Below are positions 1 to 6,785 of a stretch of DNA of 40,837 bases, piece by piece. Location of the stretch: assembly GCA_026387435.1 (NCBI GenBank), contig JAPLLS010000091.1:1-40837 (forward strand), read 5' to 3'. Source of the DNA: Candidatus Omnitrophota bacterium (lineage in GTDB: Bacteria > Omnitrophota > Gorgyraeia > Gygaellales > Profunditerraquicolaceae). Made by a program: the position numbers and the translations under genes. How positions within the stretch are numbered: the first letter of the stretch is position 1; every line of letters begins with the position of its first letter. The notes under the pieces were generated by a model. That model did not search any database, was not told the origin of the DNA, and was given only the letters and a program-made list of their open reading frames with translations.

Positions 1-1
1 T

Positions 2-340
2 TTGGCATGCATTATTGCACCCTTAAGTTTTGCCGGCAGGGAAAAATACGGTGAGGATATTTCCAGCCGGAAGCTAACTGAATTAAAAGCGATATTCGTA
101 GACCCAAAAGCTTATGAAGGTAAACTCGTAACTATAGAGGGAACGATAATCAATGAATGCGGAAGCGGCTGTTGGTTTATCGTCAAGGTCGGCCAGAGTG
201 ATCTTTCTATTTACGTGGATATTCGTCCTGCCGGTTTTGCCATACCTCAGTATACGGGAAAGCGCGTGCTGGTTGAGGGGATTGTTTTTGTTGACTCTTC
301 CGGGCCGAAGATAAGAGGAAGAGGAGTCGAAATAAAATGA
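2..340 (+). CDS. Exported OB-fold-like protein, 5' end cut off by the window
   Basis: The frame is open from the left edge, so the true start lies upstream. The first visible residues are hydrophobic and end in a PLSFAG stretch that looks like the end of a signal peptide, implying an exported protein. The remainder (about 95 residues) reads as a small beta-barrel: V-x-I-E-G-T, then a Cys-Gly-Ser-Gly-Cys-Trp motif near residues 53-58, then G-K-R-V-L-V-E-G. This resembles OB-fold proteins of the DUF4920 type, which carry a comparable GCW motif. The stop overlaps the ATG of the ABC permease (ATGA), so the two are translationally coupled and it may be an accessory part of that transporter. The specific function is unknown. 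Confidence 0.6.
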   Translation: MACIIAPLSFAGREKYGEDISSRKLTELKAIFVDPKAYEGKLVTIEGTIINECGSGCWFIVKVGQSDLSIYVDIRPAGFAIPQYTGKRVLVEGIVFVDSSGPKIRGRGVEIK

Positions 341-1521
341 AAATTATCTCCGTAGCTTTTAAGAATCTCCAGAGAAAAAAGATTCGCTCTTTTTTAACTA
401 TAGGCGGAGTGACTATTGCCGTGGCGGTCCTGGTCAGCCTGATGGGATTCGATGCCGGCTACCAGCGGGCTTTGACCGGGGATATTGATAAGATGGGGTA
501 TCAGGTTTTAGTCACCGCGAAAGGCTGCCCTTATGAGGCGGCGACAATGATGTTAAAAGGCGGCGGTGGTATGCGTTATATGGAACAGGCGGTTTACGAT
601 AAGATCGTCAAAGATCCGCGCATCGATAAAATTACCCCGCAGTTGGTGGTTGCACAGTTCGATAAGAACCGGCAGAACGGTCTGGGCGGGTTCGTTCTGT
701 ATATGGGGATAGATGATTCTTATCTGAAGCTTAAACCCTGGGTGAAGTTTAAATCCGGGGGTTGGTTCTCCGGAGCTGATTCCGATGAGGCGGTTATCGG
801 GTGTGAGACGGCAGATCGGGAGAAGCGTGTTCCCGGCAATCAGGTTTTCATCCCCAAATTGAACAAGGCTTTGAAAGTTGTCGGAATTTTTGAAAGGACC
901 GGGACCCAGGATGACGGGACGGTATTTCTGCCGCTTAGAAGCGCTCAAAGAATATTCGACTTTCCGTATAAACTTACCGGTATCGGGATTAAACTTAAAG
1001 ATATAAGTTCATTATTATCTTTTGAAGAAGCTTTGTATAATGAGCCTGGGATCCAGGTTATCAGTATGGCTCAGGTCAAGGGAACGATATTCAACCTTAT
1101 ATCTTCGGCTAAAGTGATGACTAACTCAATAGCGATCATCGCCATCCTCATTGCGGTGATCGGGGTGGTCAACACCATCCTGATGTCGGTCTTCGAACGG
1201 ACCAAGGAGATCGGGGTGATGAAAGCTGTCGGCGCCTCCCGGCTGGATATTTTCCGGATCATCTGGCTGGAGACTACGCTGATCTGCGTTATGGGCGGAT
1301 TTTTCGGAGATATCTTCGCTATTCTCGGCGCTCAGGCTGTGGAGTATATTCTTAGGCATATTTTGCCCTATGCGCCGGGAGGTAAACTGGTATTGATCAC
1401 GCCGGAACTTCTTGTCGGATCGTTCATCGGAGCAATAATTATGGGGTTGATCGCCGGTGTCTATCCGGCGTTCCGGGCTTCTTCGATGAGGCCGGTCGAA
1501 GCGATAAGACTGGGGGATTAA
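337..1521 (+). CDS. ABC transporter permease, MacB/FtsX family
   Basis: This 394-residue inner-membrane protein has the MacB/LolC/LolE plan: one N-terminal membrane helix (about residues 14-36), a large periplasmic domain (about 40-250), and three C-terminal helices (about 262-285, 310-330, 350-378). The cytoplasmic coupling segment after the second helix contains ERTKEIGVMKAVGAS, a hallmark of FtsX/MacB permeases, and the protein ends with the usual MRPVEAIR-type tail. The ATPase gene follows after 2 bases. The family moves lipids, lipoproteins, peptides or toxins out of the inner membrane by mechanotransmission. The substrate cannot be read from the sequence. The ATG overlaps the preceding stop. 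Confidence 0.9.
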   Translation: MKIISVAFKNLQRKKIRSFLTIGGVTIAVAVLVSLMGFDAGYQRALTGDIDKMGYQVLVTAKGCPYEAATMMLKGGGGMRYMEQAVYDKIVKDPRIDKITPQLVVAQFDKNRQNGLGGFVLYMGIDDSYLKLKPWVKFKSGGWFSGADSDEAVIGCETADREKRVPGNQVFIPKLNKALKVVGIFERTGTQDDGTVFLPLRSAQRIFDFPYKLTGIGIKLKDISSLLSFEEALYNEPGIQVISMAQVKGTIFNLISSAKVMTNSIAIIAILIAVIGVVNTILMSVFERTKEIGVMKAVGASRLDIFRIIWLETTLICVMGGFFGDIFAILGAQAVEYILRHILPYAPGGKLVLITPELLVGSFIGAIIMGLIAGVYPAFRASSMRPVEAIRLGD

Positions 1522-1523
1522 TT

Positions 1524-2219
1524 ATGGATAATATCCTGATCAAAGCGGAAAAAATAAATAAAATTTACCGGCTTCCGGCAGAGGAGATCAAAGCTGTCCA
1601 GGACCTGGATCTGCAGATCCGCTCCGGAGAGTTCATCGCCATTATGGGGCCGTCGGGTTCCGGCAAGACAACACTACTGGATATTTTAGGCTGTTTAGAC
1701 AGTATTTCCAACGGAAGGCTGGAGGTCCTGGGCAAAGATGTGTCCCGGCTCAAAGAACATTCCCTGGTCGCTCTGCGCCGGAAGAATATCGGTTTTGTTT
1801 TTCAGGATTTTTTGCTGATCCCTACGCTTACGGCTTTGGAAAATGTGGAATTGCCCCTGCTTTTTTCCCGGATGCCCTGCGAACGGGAGAGATCGATCAG
1901 CTTGCTTAAGAAATTAGGGCTGGCTCAGCGGATCAATCATCTTCCCAAAGAAATGTCCGGAGGCGAAAGGCAAAGAGTAGCCATTGCCCGGGCCCTGGTA
2001 ACCAACCCTAAAATACTTTTTGCGGATGAGCCGACCGGCAACCTCGATACTAAAAGCGGAGAACAGATATTCCGGATCCTTAAGGAATTAAATCAAAAAG
2101 AAAATTTGACCGTGGTATTGACCACGCATAACAGCAAGTTCGGCTCGCAGGCCAAGCGAATCGTTTATCTCAAGGATGGCCGGATTGTCTGCCGGGAAGA
2201 TTCGTGCTTATATGCCTAG
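1524..2219 (+). CDS. ABC transporter ATP-binding protein, LolD/MacB type
   Basis: This 231-residue ATPase powers the adjacent permease. Visible motifs in order are Walker [10 protein letters not shown] (about residues 42-50), the Q-loop (VFQDF), the signature [15 protein letters not shown], Walker [13 protein letters not shown], and the H-loop in VLTTH. The strict LSGG-type signature and the DEPTGNLD sequence place it in the LolD/MacB/FtsE group. It starts 2 bases after the permease stop, so the two form a pair. It is complete and of normal length. Whether it serves lipoprotein release or export of a small molecule is not decidable here. Confidence 0.93.
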   Translation: MDNILIKAEKINKIYRLPAEEIKAVQDLDLQIRSGEFIAIMGPSGSGKTTLLDILGCLDSISNGRLEVLGKDVSRLKEHSLVALRRKNIGFVFQDFLLIPTLTALENVELPLLFSRMPCERERSISLLKKLGLAQRINHLPKEMSGGERQRVAIARALVTNPKILFADEPTGNLDTKSGEQIFRILKELNQKENLTVVLTTHNSKFGSQAKRIVYLKDGRIVCREDSCLYA

Positions 2220-2231
2220 AAAGGAAAAAAA

Positions 2232-3041
2232 GTGAGCAAAAATAAATTGAAGATCTTTGAACTTTTAAAAGCCGTACGTCAGGAAAAACCGCTGGTGCAT
2301 CATTTGACCAACTGGGTGACAATTTACGACTGCGCTAACGTGGTCAAAGTGTTCGGAGCGTCGCCGATAATGGCCCATGCCCAGGAAGAAGTGGCTCAGA
2401 TGTCGGCTATTTCTTCGGCTCTGGTCCTTAACATCGGAACTTTAACTGTTGATTTGGTTAAAGCCATGAAGATCGCCGCAAAGACCGCTAACCGCAAAGG
2501 CATCCCTGTGGTTTTGGACTGCTGCGGAGTGGGAGCCACGGAATTGCGCGACAAAAGCTGTTTTGAGCTTTTAGATGACTGCCGGATCGATATCATCAAG
2601 GGCAATTCTTCGGAGATCGCCAGGATCGCCGGAGAAAAAGTCCGGACCAAAGGTGTGGATTCGTCCCAGGTCGAAGTTAATTTGCAGAGATTGGCCGAGC
2701 GGCTGGCCAAAGAGCGCAATTGCACGGTGGTTATCACCGGAAAAGAGGATGTTATCAGCGACGGCCGCAGGATTTTTCTGGTTAAAAACGGCGATCCAAT
2801 GATGGGCCATATTGTAGGCACGGGTTGTATGGCGGCTTCGGTGATCGGGACTTTTGCCGCGGTGGAAAAAGATCTCTGCATGGCGGCCAGCGCGGGATTG
2901 GTTTGTTTTGAAGTCGCCGCGGAACTGGCGAAGAAGAAAGCCAAAGGGCCGGGAACGTTCAAGGAACAACTTTTCGATTGTATTTATAAATTAGACGAAA
3001 AAACCATCGCTAAGATGCAGAAGGTTTATTGTGTCGAATAA
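2232..3041 (+). CDS. thiM: Hydroxyethylthiazole kinase
   Basis: ThiM phosphorylates 4-methyl-5-(2-hydroxyethyl)thiazole with ATP in the thiamine salvage pathway (cytoplasmic, ribokinase-like fold). The 269 residues show the family's N-terminal PLVHHLTNWVT, the GNSSEIARIAG segment, and the C-terminal GTGCMAASVIG phosphate/anion-hole region. The start is GTG preceded by AAGGAAAAAAA. The segment usually read as VLDPVG-x-GAT is VLDCCGVGAT here (Cys97-Cys98), which is unusual. No TPP riboswitch is visible upstream. The gene sits 12 bases after the ABC ATPase, and its end overlaps mnmA by 11 bases, so it is in an operon with sulfur-transfer genes. That fits thiamine's sulfur chemistry only loosely. 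Confidence 0.92.
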   Translation: MSKNKLKIFELLKAVRQEKPLVHHLTNWVTIYDCANVVKVFGASPIMAHAQEEVAQMSAISSALVLNIGTLTVDLVKAMKIAAKTANRKGIPVVLDCCGVGATELRDKSCFELLDDCRIDIIKGNSSEIARIAGEKVRTKGVDSSQVEVNLQRLAERLAKERNCTVVITGKEDVISDGRRIFLVKNGDPMMGHIVGTGCMAASVIGTFAAVEKDLCMAASAGLVCFEVAAELAKKKAKGPGTFKEQLFDCIYKLDEKTIAKMQKVYCVE

Positions 3042-4107
3042 GAAAAACAAAAAAGTAATGGTAGCCATGAGCGGCGGGGTGGATTCGTCGGTAGCCGCGG
3101 CCCTTTTAAAAGATCAGGGCTATGAGGTCATCGGCCTGACCATGTGTTTTAACCTGCCTGACGCCAAGACTGGAAAGCCCGCCTGCTGCGGAGTTCAGGC
3201 TATTGCCGACGCCAAACGGGTCGCGGATATCCTGGGCATCCGCCATTACGTGCTTAATTTCGGCCAGGAACTGCAAAAGAAAGTTGTCGCTGATTTCGTC
3301 AAACAGTACAGCCTGGGCTTGACCCCTAATCCCTGTGTGCGCTGTAATGAATTGATCAAATTTGACAGTTTGCTTAAAAAAGCCTTAGGGCTGGGAATGG
3401 ATTATCTGGCTACCGGCCATTACGCCCGGATAGAGAAAACAGCCGGAAAGTATTTCCTTAAGAAAGCTAAAGATAAAAAGAAGGACCAGTCGTATTTTCT
3501 TTACCGGCTGACCCAGGAAAAGTTAAAGCGGCTGTTATTTCCGTTGGGAGAATTGACTAAAGATAAGGTCAGGCAGCTGGCGAGGATTTACAAACTTCCG
3601 GTCTCGGAGAAGCAAGACAGCCAGGAGATCTGTTTTATTCCCGGCACTTACCAGGAATTCCTAAAGAGTGAGCTCAAAGGAAAATTTTTCCCCGGGCTTA
3701 TCAAGGATACCAGCGGTAAAGTTCTGGGAACACACCAGGGGATCCCATTTTATACTATCGGCCAGAGGGACAAACTGGGCATTGCCTGCGGTTATCCGGT
3801 ATATGTATTGAAGATCAACAGCAACAAAAACGAACTGGTGGTGGGAAAAAAAGAAGAAACTCTGAAAAGTAAATTTCTGGTCCAGGACATTATCTATCCC
3901 GGAGCTGTTCTTAAGAAAAAAACCCGGCTTATGGTCAGGATCAGGCATCTTTCTCCCCAAGCCTCGGCCTGGGTGAAACCAATTGGGAAAAAATCCGAAG
4001 TCACGTTTAAAAAACCAGTTTTCGCTATCACTCCCGGCCAGTCCGCGGTTTTCTACAAGAAAGACGCGGTTGTCGGCGGAGGAATTATAGAGGAGGTATT
4101 ACAGTGA
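3031..4107 (+). CDS. mnmA: tRNA-specific 2-thiouridylase
   Basis: MnmA installs the 2-thio group on U34 of Lys, Glu and Gln tRNAs, using ATP and sulfur relayed from a cysteine desulfurase. The PP-loop SGGVDSS is at residues 14-20. The two catalytic cysteines are visible as Cys102 (TPNPCVRCN) and Cys201 (QEICFIP). The ATGHYAR and KDQSYFLYRL motifs and a C-terminal beta-barrel are also present. The 358-residue length is normal. The GTG start lies inside the end of thiM. The stop overlaps the GTG of the desulfurase, the natural sulfur donor, so the context supports function. Confidence 0.95.
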   Translation: MSNKKNKKVMVAMSGGVDSSVAAALLKDQGYEVIGLTMCFNLPDAKTGKPACCGVQAIADAKRVADILGIRHYVLNFGQELQKKVVADFVKQYSLGLTPNPCVRCNELIKFDSLLKKALGLGMDYLATGHYARIEKTAGKYFLKKAKDKKKDQSYFLYRLTQEKLKRLLFPLGELTKDKVRQLARIYKLPVSEKQDSQEICFIPGTYQEFLKSELKGKFFPGLIKDTSGKVLGTHQGIPFYTIGQRDKLGIACGYPVYVLKINSNKNELVVGKKEETLKSKFLVQDIIYPGAVLKKKTRLMVRIRHLSPQASAWVKPIGKKSEVTFKKPVFAITPGQSAVFYKKDAVVGGGIIEEVLQ

Positions 4108-5315
4108 ACAATAAAACTAAGACCCGCAAGGTTTATTTGGATTACAACGCGACTACGCCTATTCATCCTGAAGTCAAGAAAACTATTATTGAGGCCATGG
4201 AGTTTTACGGCAATCCTTCCAGTCTCCATGAGCCGGGAAGAAAAGTCCGGGGGATGATCGAAGAAGCCCGGGGAAAAGTCGCGGCTTTTATTAACGCAAC
4301 CCCCGAAGAGATTATTTTTGTGGGCAGCGGCTCAGAAGCGAATAATACGGTGATAAACTTGAGCTCCTGCCCAGCTTGCGGCACTTGTGAGGCATCCGGA
4401 TGCAAGACGGATAAAAAGATCATTACTTCCACCATTGAGCATCCCTGCGTGCTGGAGGCGGCTGCCTGTCAGAAGGAAAGAGGGATCAGGGTTTCTTATG
4501 TTGGAGTGGATAAATTCGGTAAGATCAAAATCGACGAATATCAGAAATTGCTTAAAGAAAAGACGGCCCTGGTTTCGATCATGATGGCTAATAATGAGAT
4601 CGGGACTATCCAGGATATTAAGAAACTCTGTCAGATGGCCCATGAACAGGGGGCGCTATTTCACACTGACGCGGTCCAAGCGGTGGGGAAACTGGAGGTA
4701 GATGTTAAGGAGTTGGAAGCGGATTATTTGTCTTTTTCTGCTCACAAGATCTACGGCCCCAAAGGCGTGGGGGCTTTGTATATCAGAAAAGGCGCGGCGT
4801 TCTGTCCATTTATCCGCGGCGGACACCAGGAAAAAGGCCGCAGGGCCGGCACGGAAAATAGCCTGGGGATCATCGCTTTCGGCAAAGCGGTGGAGATGCG
4901 CAAAAAGGAAATGGCCGCTGAATTCAAGCGCTTATCAGCTTTAAAGAGCTTGCTTAAGGCGGGGATAGAAAAGAATATTCCTGATATTCAGTTTAACGGC
5001 CATCCTCAGGATTCGCTTGCCGGGACAGTCAACGTTTCTTTCAGCGGGGCGGAAGGCGAGACTATCCTGCTTTATCTGGACATGGGAGGCATCGCGGTCT
5101 CTACGGGTTCGGCCTGCGCTTCAGGGTCGCTTGATCCGTCGCATGTGCTCATGGCCACCGGCGTTCCCGCTGAACGCTGCCATGGTTCGATCCGGATGAG
5201 CATGGGGCGGGATACGACAGACAAAGATATAGATTATGTCGTGGAAAAACTTACCAAAGTCATCAAGCGGGTCCGCGAGATCTCCTCGGTTTCCATAGGA
5301 GTAAACCATGGATAA
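4104..5315 (+). CDS. nifS: Cysteine desulfurase, NifS/IscS class I, with extra Cys-rich insert
   Basis: This PLP enzyme takes sulfur from cysteine, forming a persulfide for Fe-S cluster and tRNA thiolation. The PLP lysine is Lys215 (SFSAHKIYGPKG) and the catalytic cysteine is Cys338 (STGSACASG). The N-terminus YLDYNATTPIHPEV is typical. The 403-residue length is a little above the usual 385-400, and the excess maps near residues 87-103, where a CPACGTCEASGC insert carries four cysteines (89, 92, 95, 100) just before the KIITSTIEHP strand. That spacing could hold zinc or a cluster. The start is GTG overlapping mnmA by 4 bases, and the end overlaps nifU by 8 bases. Confidence 0.94.
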   Translation: MNNKTKTRKVYLDYNATTPIHPEVKKTIIEAMEFYGNPSSLHEPGRKVRGMIEEARGKVAAFINATPEEIIFVGSGSEANNTVINLSSCPACGTCEASGCKTDKKIITSTIEHPCVLEAAACQKERGIRVSYVGVDKFGKIKIDEYQKLLKEKTALVSIMMANNEIGTIQDIKKLCQMAHEQGALFHTDAVQAVGKLEVDVKELEADYLSFSAHKIYGPKGVGALYIRKGAAFCPFIRGGHQEKGRRAGTENSLGIIAFGKAVEMRKKEMAAEFKRLSALKSLLKAGIEKNIPDIQFNGHPQDSLAGTVNVSFSGAEGETILLYLDMGGIAVSTGSACASGSLDPSHVLMATGVPAERCHGSIRMSMGRDTTDKDIDYVVEKLTKVIKRVREISSVSIGVNHG

Positions 5316-5928
5316 ACCAAACGAATGGCTGTATACCGATAAAGTCAAAGACCATTTTATGCATCCGCGCAATCTTCTCTTGGATGAAGAAAAGTTCCAG
5401 GCTGACGGCAGAGGGGTGATCGGCAACATCAAATGCGGGGATGAGATGATCGTGGTCATCAAAGTCGACAAAAAAACCAATACCATCGCGCAGTGCAAAT
5501 GGAAAACTTACGGCTGCGCCAGCGCTATTGCTTCGACCAGCGTTCTTTCGGAAATGGCTGTGGGCAAGACCCTGGAGCAAGCCTATCAGCTTTCTTCCCG
5601 GGATATTGCCCAGGCTCTGGGCGGTTTGCCGGAACATAAGATCCACTGCTCAGTGTTGGGAGATAAAGCCTTGCGGGCGGCGATCGACGATTATTACACC
5701 CGCAACGGGCAGCTGGATAAGGTAAAGCAGGAAAAGGAACACATTATTTGCCAGTGCCTGGGGATCACGGATTCCGATATTGAGCATGCGGTCTTAGAAG
5801 GTGCCCGGACTTATTTGGAGTTGCAGGAGCGCACTAAGGCCGGCACGGTTTGCGGCAAGTGCAAAGATAAGTCGCTGAAACTGCTTGAGGAATACAAAGC
5901 CAAGTATTTCAAAGAAGAAGAGCTCTAA
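5308..5928 (+). CDS. nifU: NifU-like Fe-S scaffold (IscU domain plus BFD-like [2Fe-2S] domain)
   Basis: This scaffold protein assembles Fe-S clusters from sulfur supplied by the adjacent NifS. The first domain (about residues 8-132) is IscU-like, with ligand cysteines Cys43 (GNIKCGDE, with Asp45), Cys70 (YGCASA) and Cys114 (HCSVLGD). The second (about 145-196) is a bacterioferritin-associated-ferredoxin-like domain with CQC (148, 150) and CGKC (182, 185), expected to bind a permanent [2Fe-2S]. The C-terminal Nfu domain of classic nitrogenase NifU is absent. This is common for the 'short NifU' found outside nitrogen fixers. The ATG lies inside the nifS end, indicating coupling. Confidence 0.93.
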   Translation: MDKPNEWLYTDKVKDHFMHPRNLLLDEEKFQADGRGVIGNIKCGDEMIVVIKVDKKTNTIAQCKWKTYGCASAIASTSVLSEMAVGKTLEQAYQLSSRDIAQALGGLPEHKIHCSVLGDKALRAAIDDYYTRNGQLDKVKQEKEHIICQCLGITDSDIEHAVLEGARTYLELQERTKAGTVCGKCKDKSLKLLEEYKAKYFKEEEL

Positions 5929-5935
5929 GGAGACG

Positions 5936-6466
5936 ATGAGAAAATCGCTGGTTATTTTTTTATTGTTGCTGGTTTTTCCGGGTATATGCCCGGCCAAAGA
6001 ACTTTCCGGAAAGCAGGCTGCAGGATACGTCGGCAGTTTAAAAGAGCGGCTGGCCAAGCGCAGTTATGGCCTGATCCTGCTTGAGCGCCGGAATTATGAC
6101 AGCGCTAATCACGCTGATTTCGACGGGCTGGTCTTTTTACCCGCAGGAACAAAGTATCGCTACATCCGTAAGCTTGATGACGACCACCGGCTGAAGATCA
6201 ATATTGCGCAGGGCCGCCAGGCAGAACCTGCCCGGCCGGAAGACTACGATAAATACGCTAAATTGATCGCCGAGAATAAGCTTGATCCTTATGTTGTATT
6301 GGATAAAGATAACCAAGAGCTGTTGATCGTTTACTGCACCCGCAGAGTAAAAATATTCTGGAACAAAGAAAGTAACAACGAGATATTCCTGGAGCTGCGC
6401 GACCCTTTCAAAAAAGACGATCAAGACTTCCCGCTGAATAATCTAAATCAGAAACACTTTCCATAA
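5936..6466 (+). CDS. Exported protein of unknown function
   Basis: I do not recognise this 176-residue protein. The start at 5936 is chosen because of a good Shine-Dalgarno (TAAGGAGA, ending 3 bases before the ATG) and because it gives a clean signal peptide (MRKSLVIFLLLLVFPG then a small-residue cleavage region). The frame is open further upstream but overlaps nifU. The mature part is mixed alpha/beta and rich in charged residues, with one cysteine (VYCTRR) and no known motif. It begins 7 bases after nifU, so it is probably cotranscribed. A terminator-like hairpin lies immediately downstream. Its location is probably periplasmic. Confidence 0.7.
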   Translation: MRKSLVIFLLLLVFPGICPAKELSGKQAAGYVGSLKERLAKRSYGLILLERRNYDSANHADFDGLVFLPAGTKYRYIRKLDDDHRLKINIAQGRQAEPARPEDYDKYAKLIAENKLDPYVVLDKDNQELLIVYCTRRVKIFWNKESNNEIFLELRDPFKKDDQDFPLNNLNQKHFP

Positions 6467-6472
6467 CAATCC

Positions 6473-6605
6473 GGAAACAGTTTCCGTAGTAATCGGGAAA
6501 CTGTCTTTGTTTAAAGGGGGACAGTGTCTTTTGGCGGTGAATTAGAGGGTACACTGTCCCGATTGGCTTGGAAACAGTTTCTCGATTGATTTGGAAAGTG
6601 TTTCC
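6473..6605. repeat. Three copies of the palindrome GGAAA-N3-TTTCC upstream of nadE
   Basis: Near-identical palindromes lie at 6473-6485 (GGAAA-CAG-TTTCC), 6570-6582 (GGAAA-CAG-TTTCT) and 6591-6607 (TTGGAAA-GTG-TTTCCAA). The last is the longest and ends 7 bases before the -35 box of the nadE promoter. A separate 10-base inverted repeat, GGGACAGTGT / ACACTGTCCC, is at 6518-6527 and 6551-6560. The arrangement could be a repressor or activator operator cluster, or a decayed repetitive extragenic element. The sequence alone does not decide. Confidence 0.55.
6477..6513 (+). terminator. Terminator-like hairpin at end of the thiM-nifU operon
   Basis: ACAGTTTCC (6477-6485) pairs with GGAAACTGT (6496-6504), a perfect 9-base-pair stem with a 10-base loop, followed by a T-rich CTTTGTTT. 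It begins 11 bases after the last stop of the operon. The U-tract is interrupted, so strength is uncertain. Confidence 0.55.
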
Positions 6606-6614
6606 AAAATATAC

Positions 6615-6642
6615 TTGACAATGGGGAATTCGATGGTATACT
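6615..6642 (+). promoter_or_regulatory. Sigma-70-type promoter for nadE
   Basis: TTGACA (6615-6620), a 16-base spacer and TATACT (6637-6642) make a near-consensus housekeeping promoter. Transcription should start near 6649. That leaves a leader of about 135 bases before nadE, which contains two terminator-type hairpins. Confidence 0.8.
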
Positions 6643-6669
6643 TTTTAATGTAATACAACGAAGTAAGCT

Positions 6670-6710
6670 GAACATTGACGTTCGCCAAAAGCGGACGTTT
6701 TCTCTTTTAT
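6670..6710 (+). promoter_or_regulatory. Leader hairpins of nadE: six-base-loop hairpin overlapping terminator 1
   Basis: GAAC (6670-6673) and GTTC (6680-6683) enclose the loop ATTGAC, with A at loop position 1 and G at position 4. The same bases are needed for a second hairpin: GACGTTCGC (6677-6685) with GCGGACGTT (6691-6699), loop CAAAA, then a T-rich TTCTCTTTT. The two folds are mutually exclusive, as in an antiterminator/terminator switch. Confidence 0.5.
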
Positions 6711-6720
6711 AAGGATAATG

Positions 6721-6768
6721 GCGTCCTGGATTACATCAGTGATTGATGTGTCTGTAGGGCGCTTTTTT
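6721..6768 (+). terminator. Attenuator terminator 2 in the nadE leader
   Basis: GCGTCCT (6721-6727) pairs with AGGGCGC (6756-6762), with an inner ACATCA/TGATGT stem, followed by six T residues (6763-6768). It lies only 17 bases before the nadE ATG and downstream of its promoter, so it must be read through for expression. GGACG at 6693-6697 could pair with CGTCC at 6722-6726 as an antiterminator. Confidence 0.65.
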
Positions 6769-6785
6769 ATTTTTGGGGCAATAAA

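Noticed and set aside
553-948. Long reverse-strand reading frames opposite the ABC permease, thiM, gltB and subunit I
   Set aside because: They lie entirely opposite genes with clear family motifs, have no ribosome sites or recognisable domains, and are shadows of codon bias.
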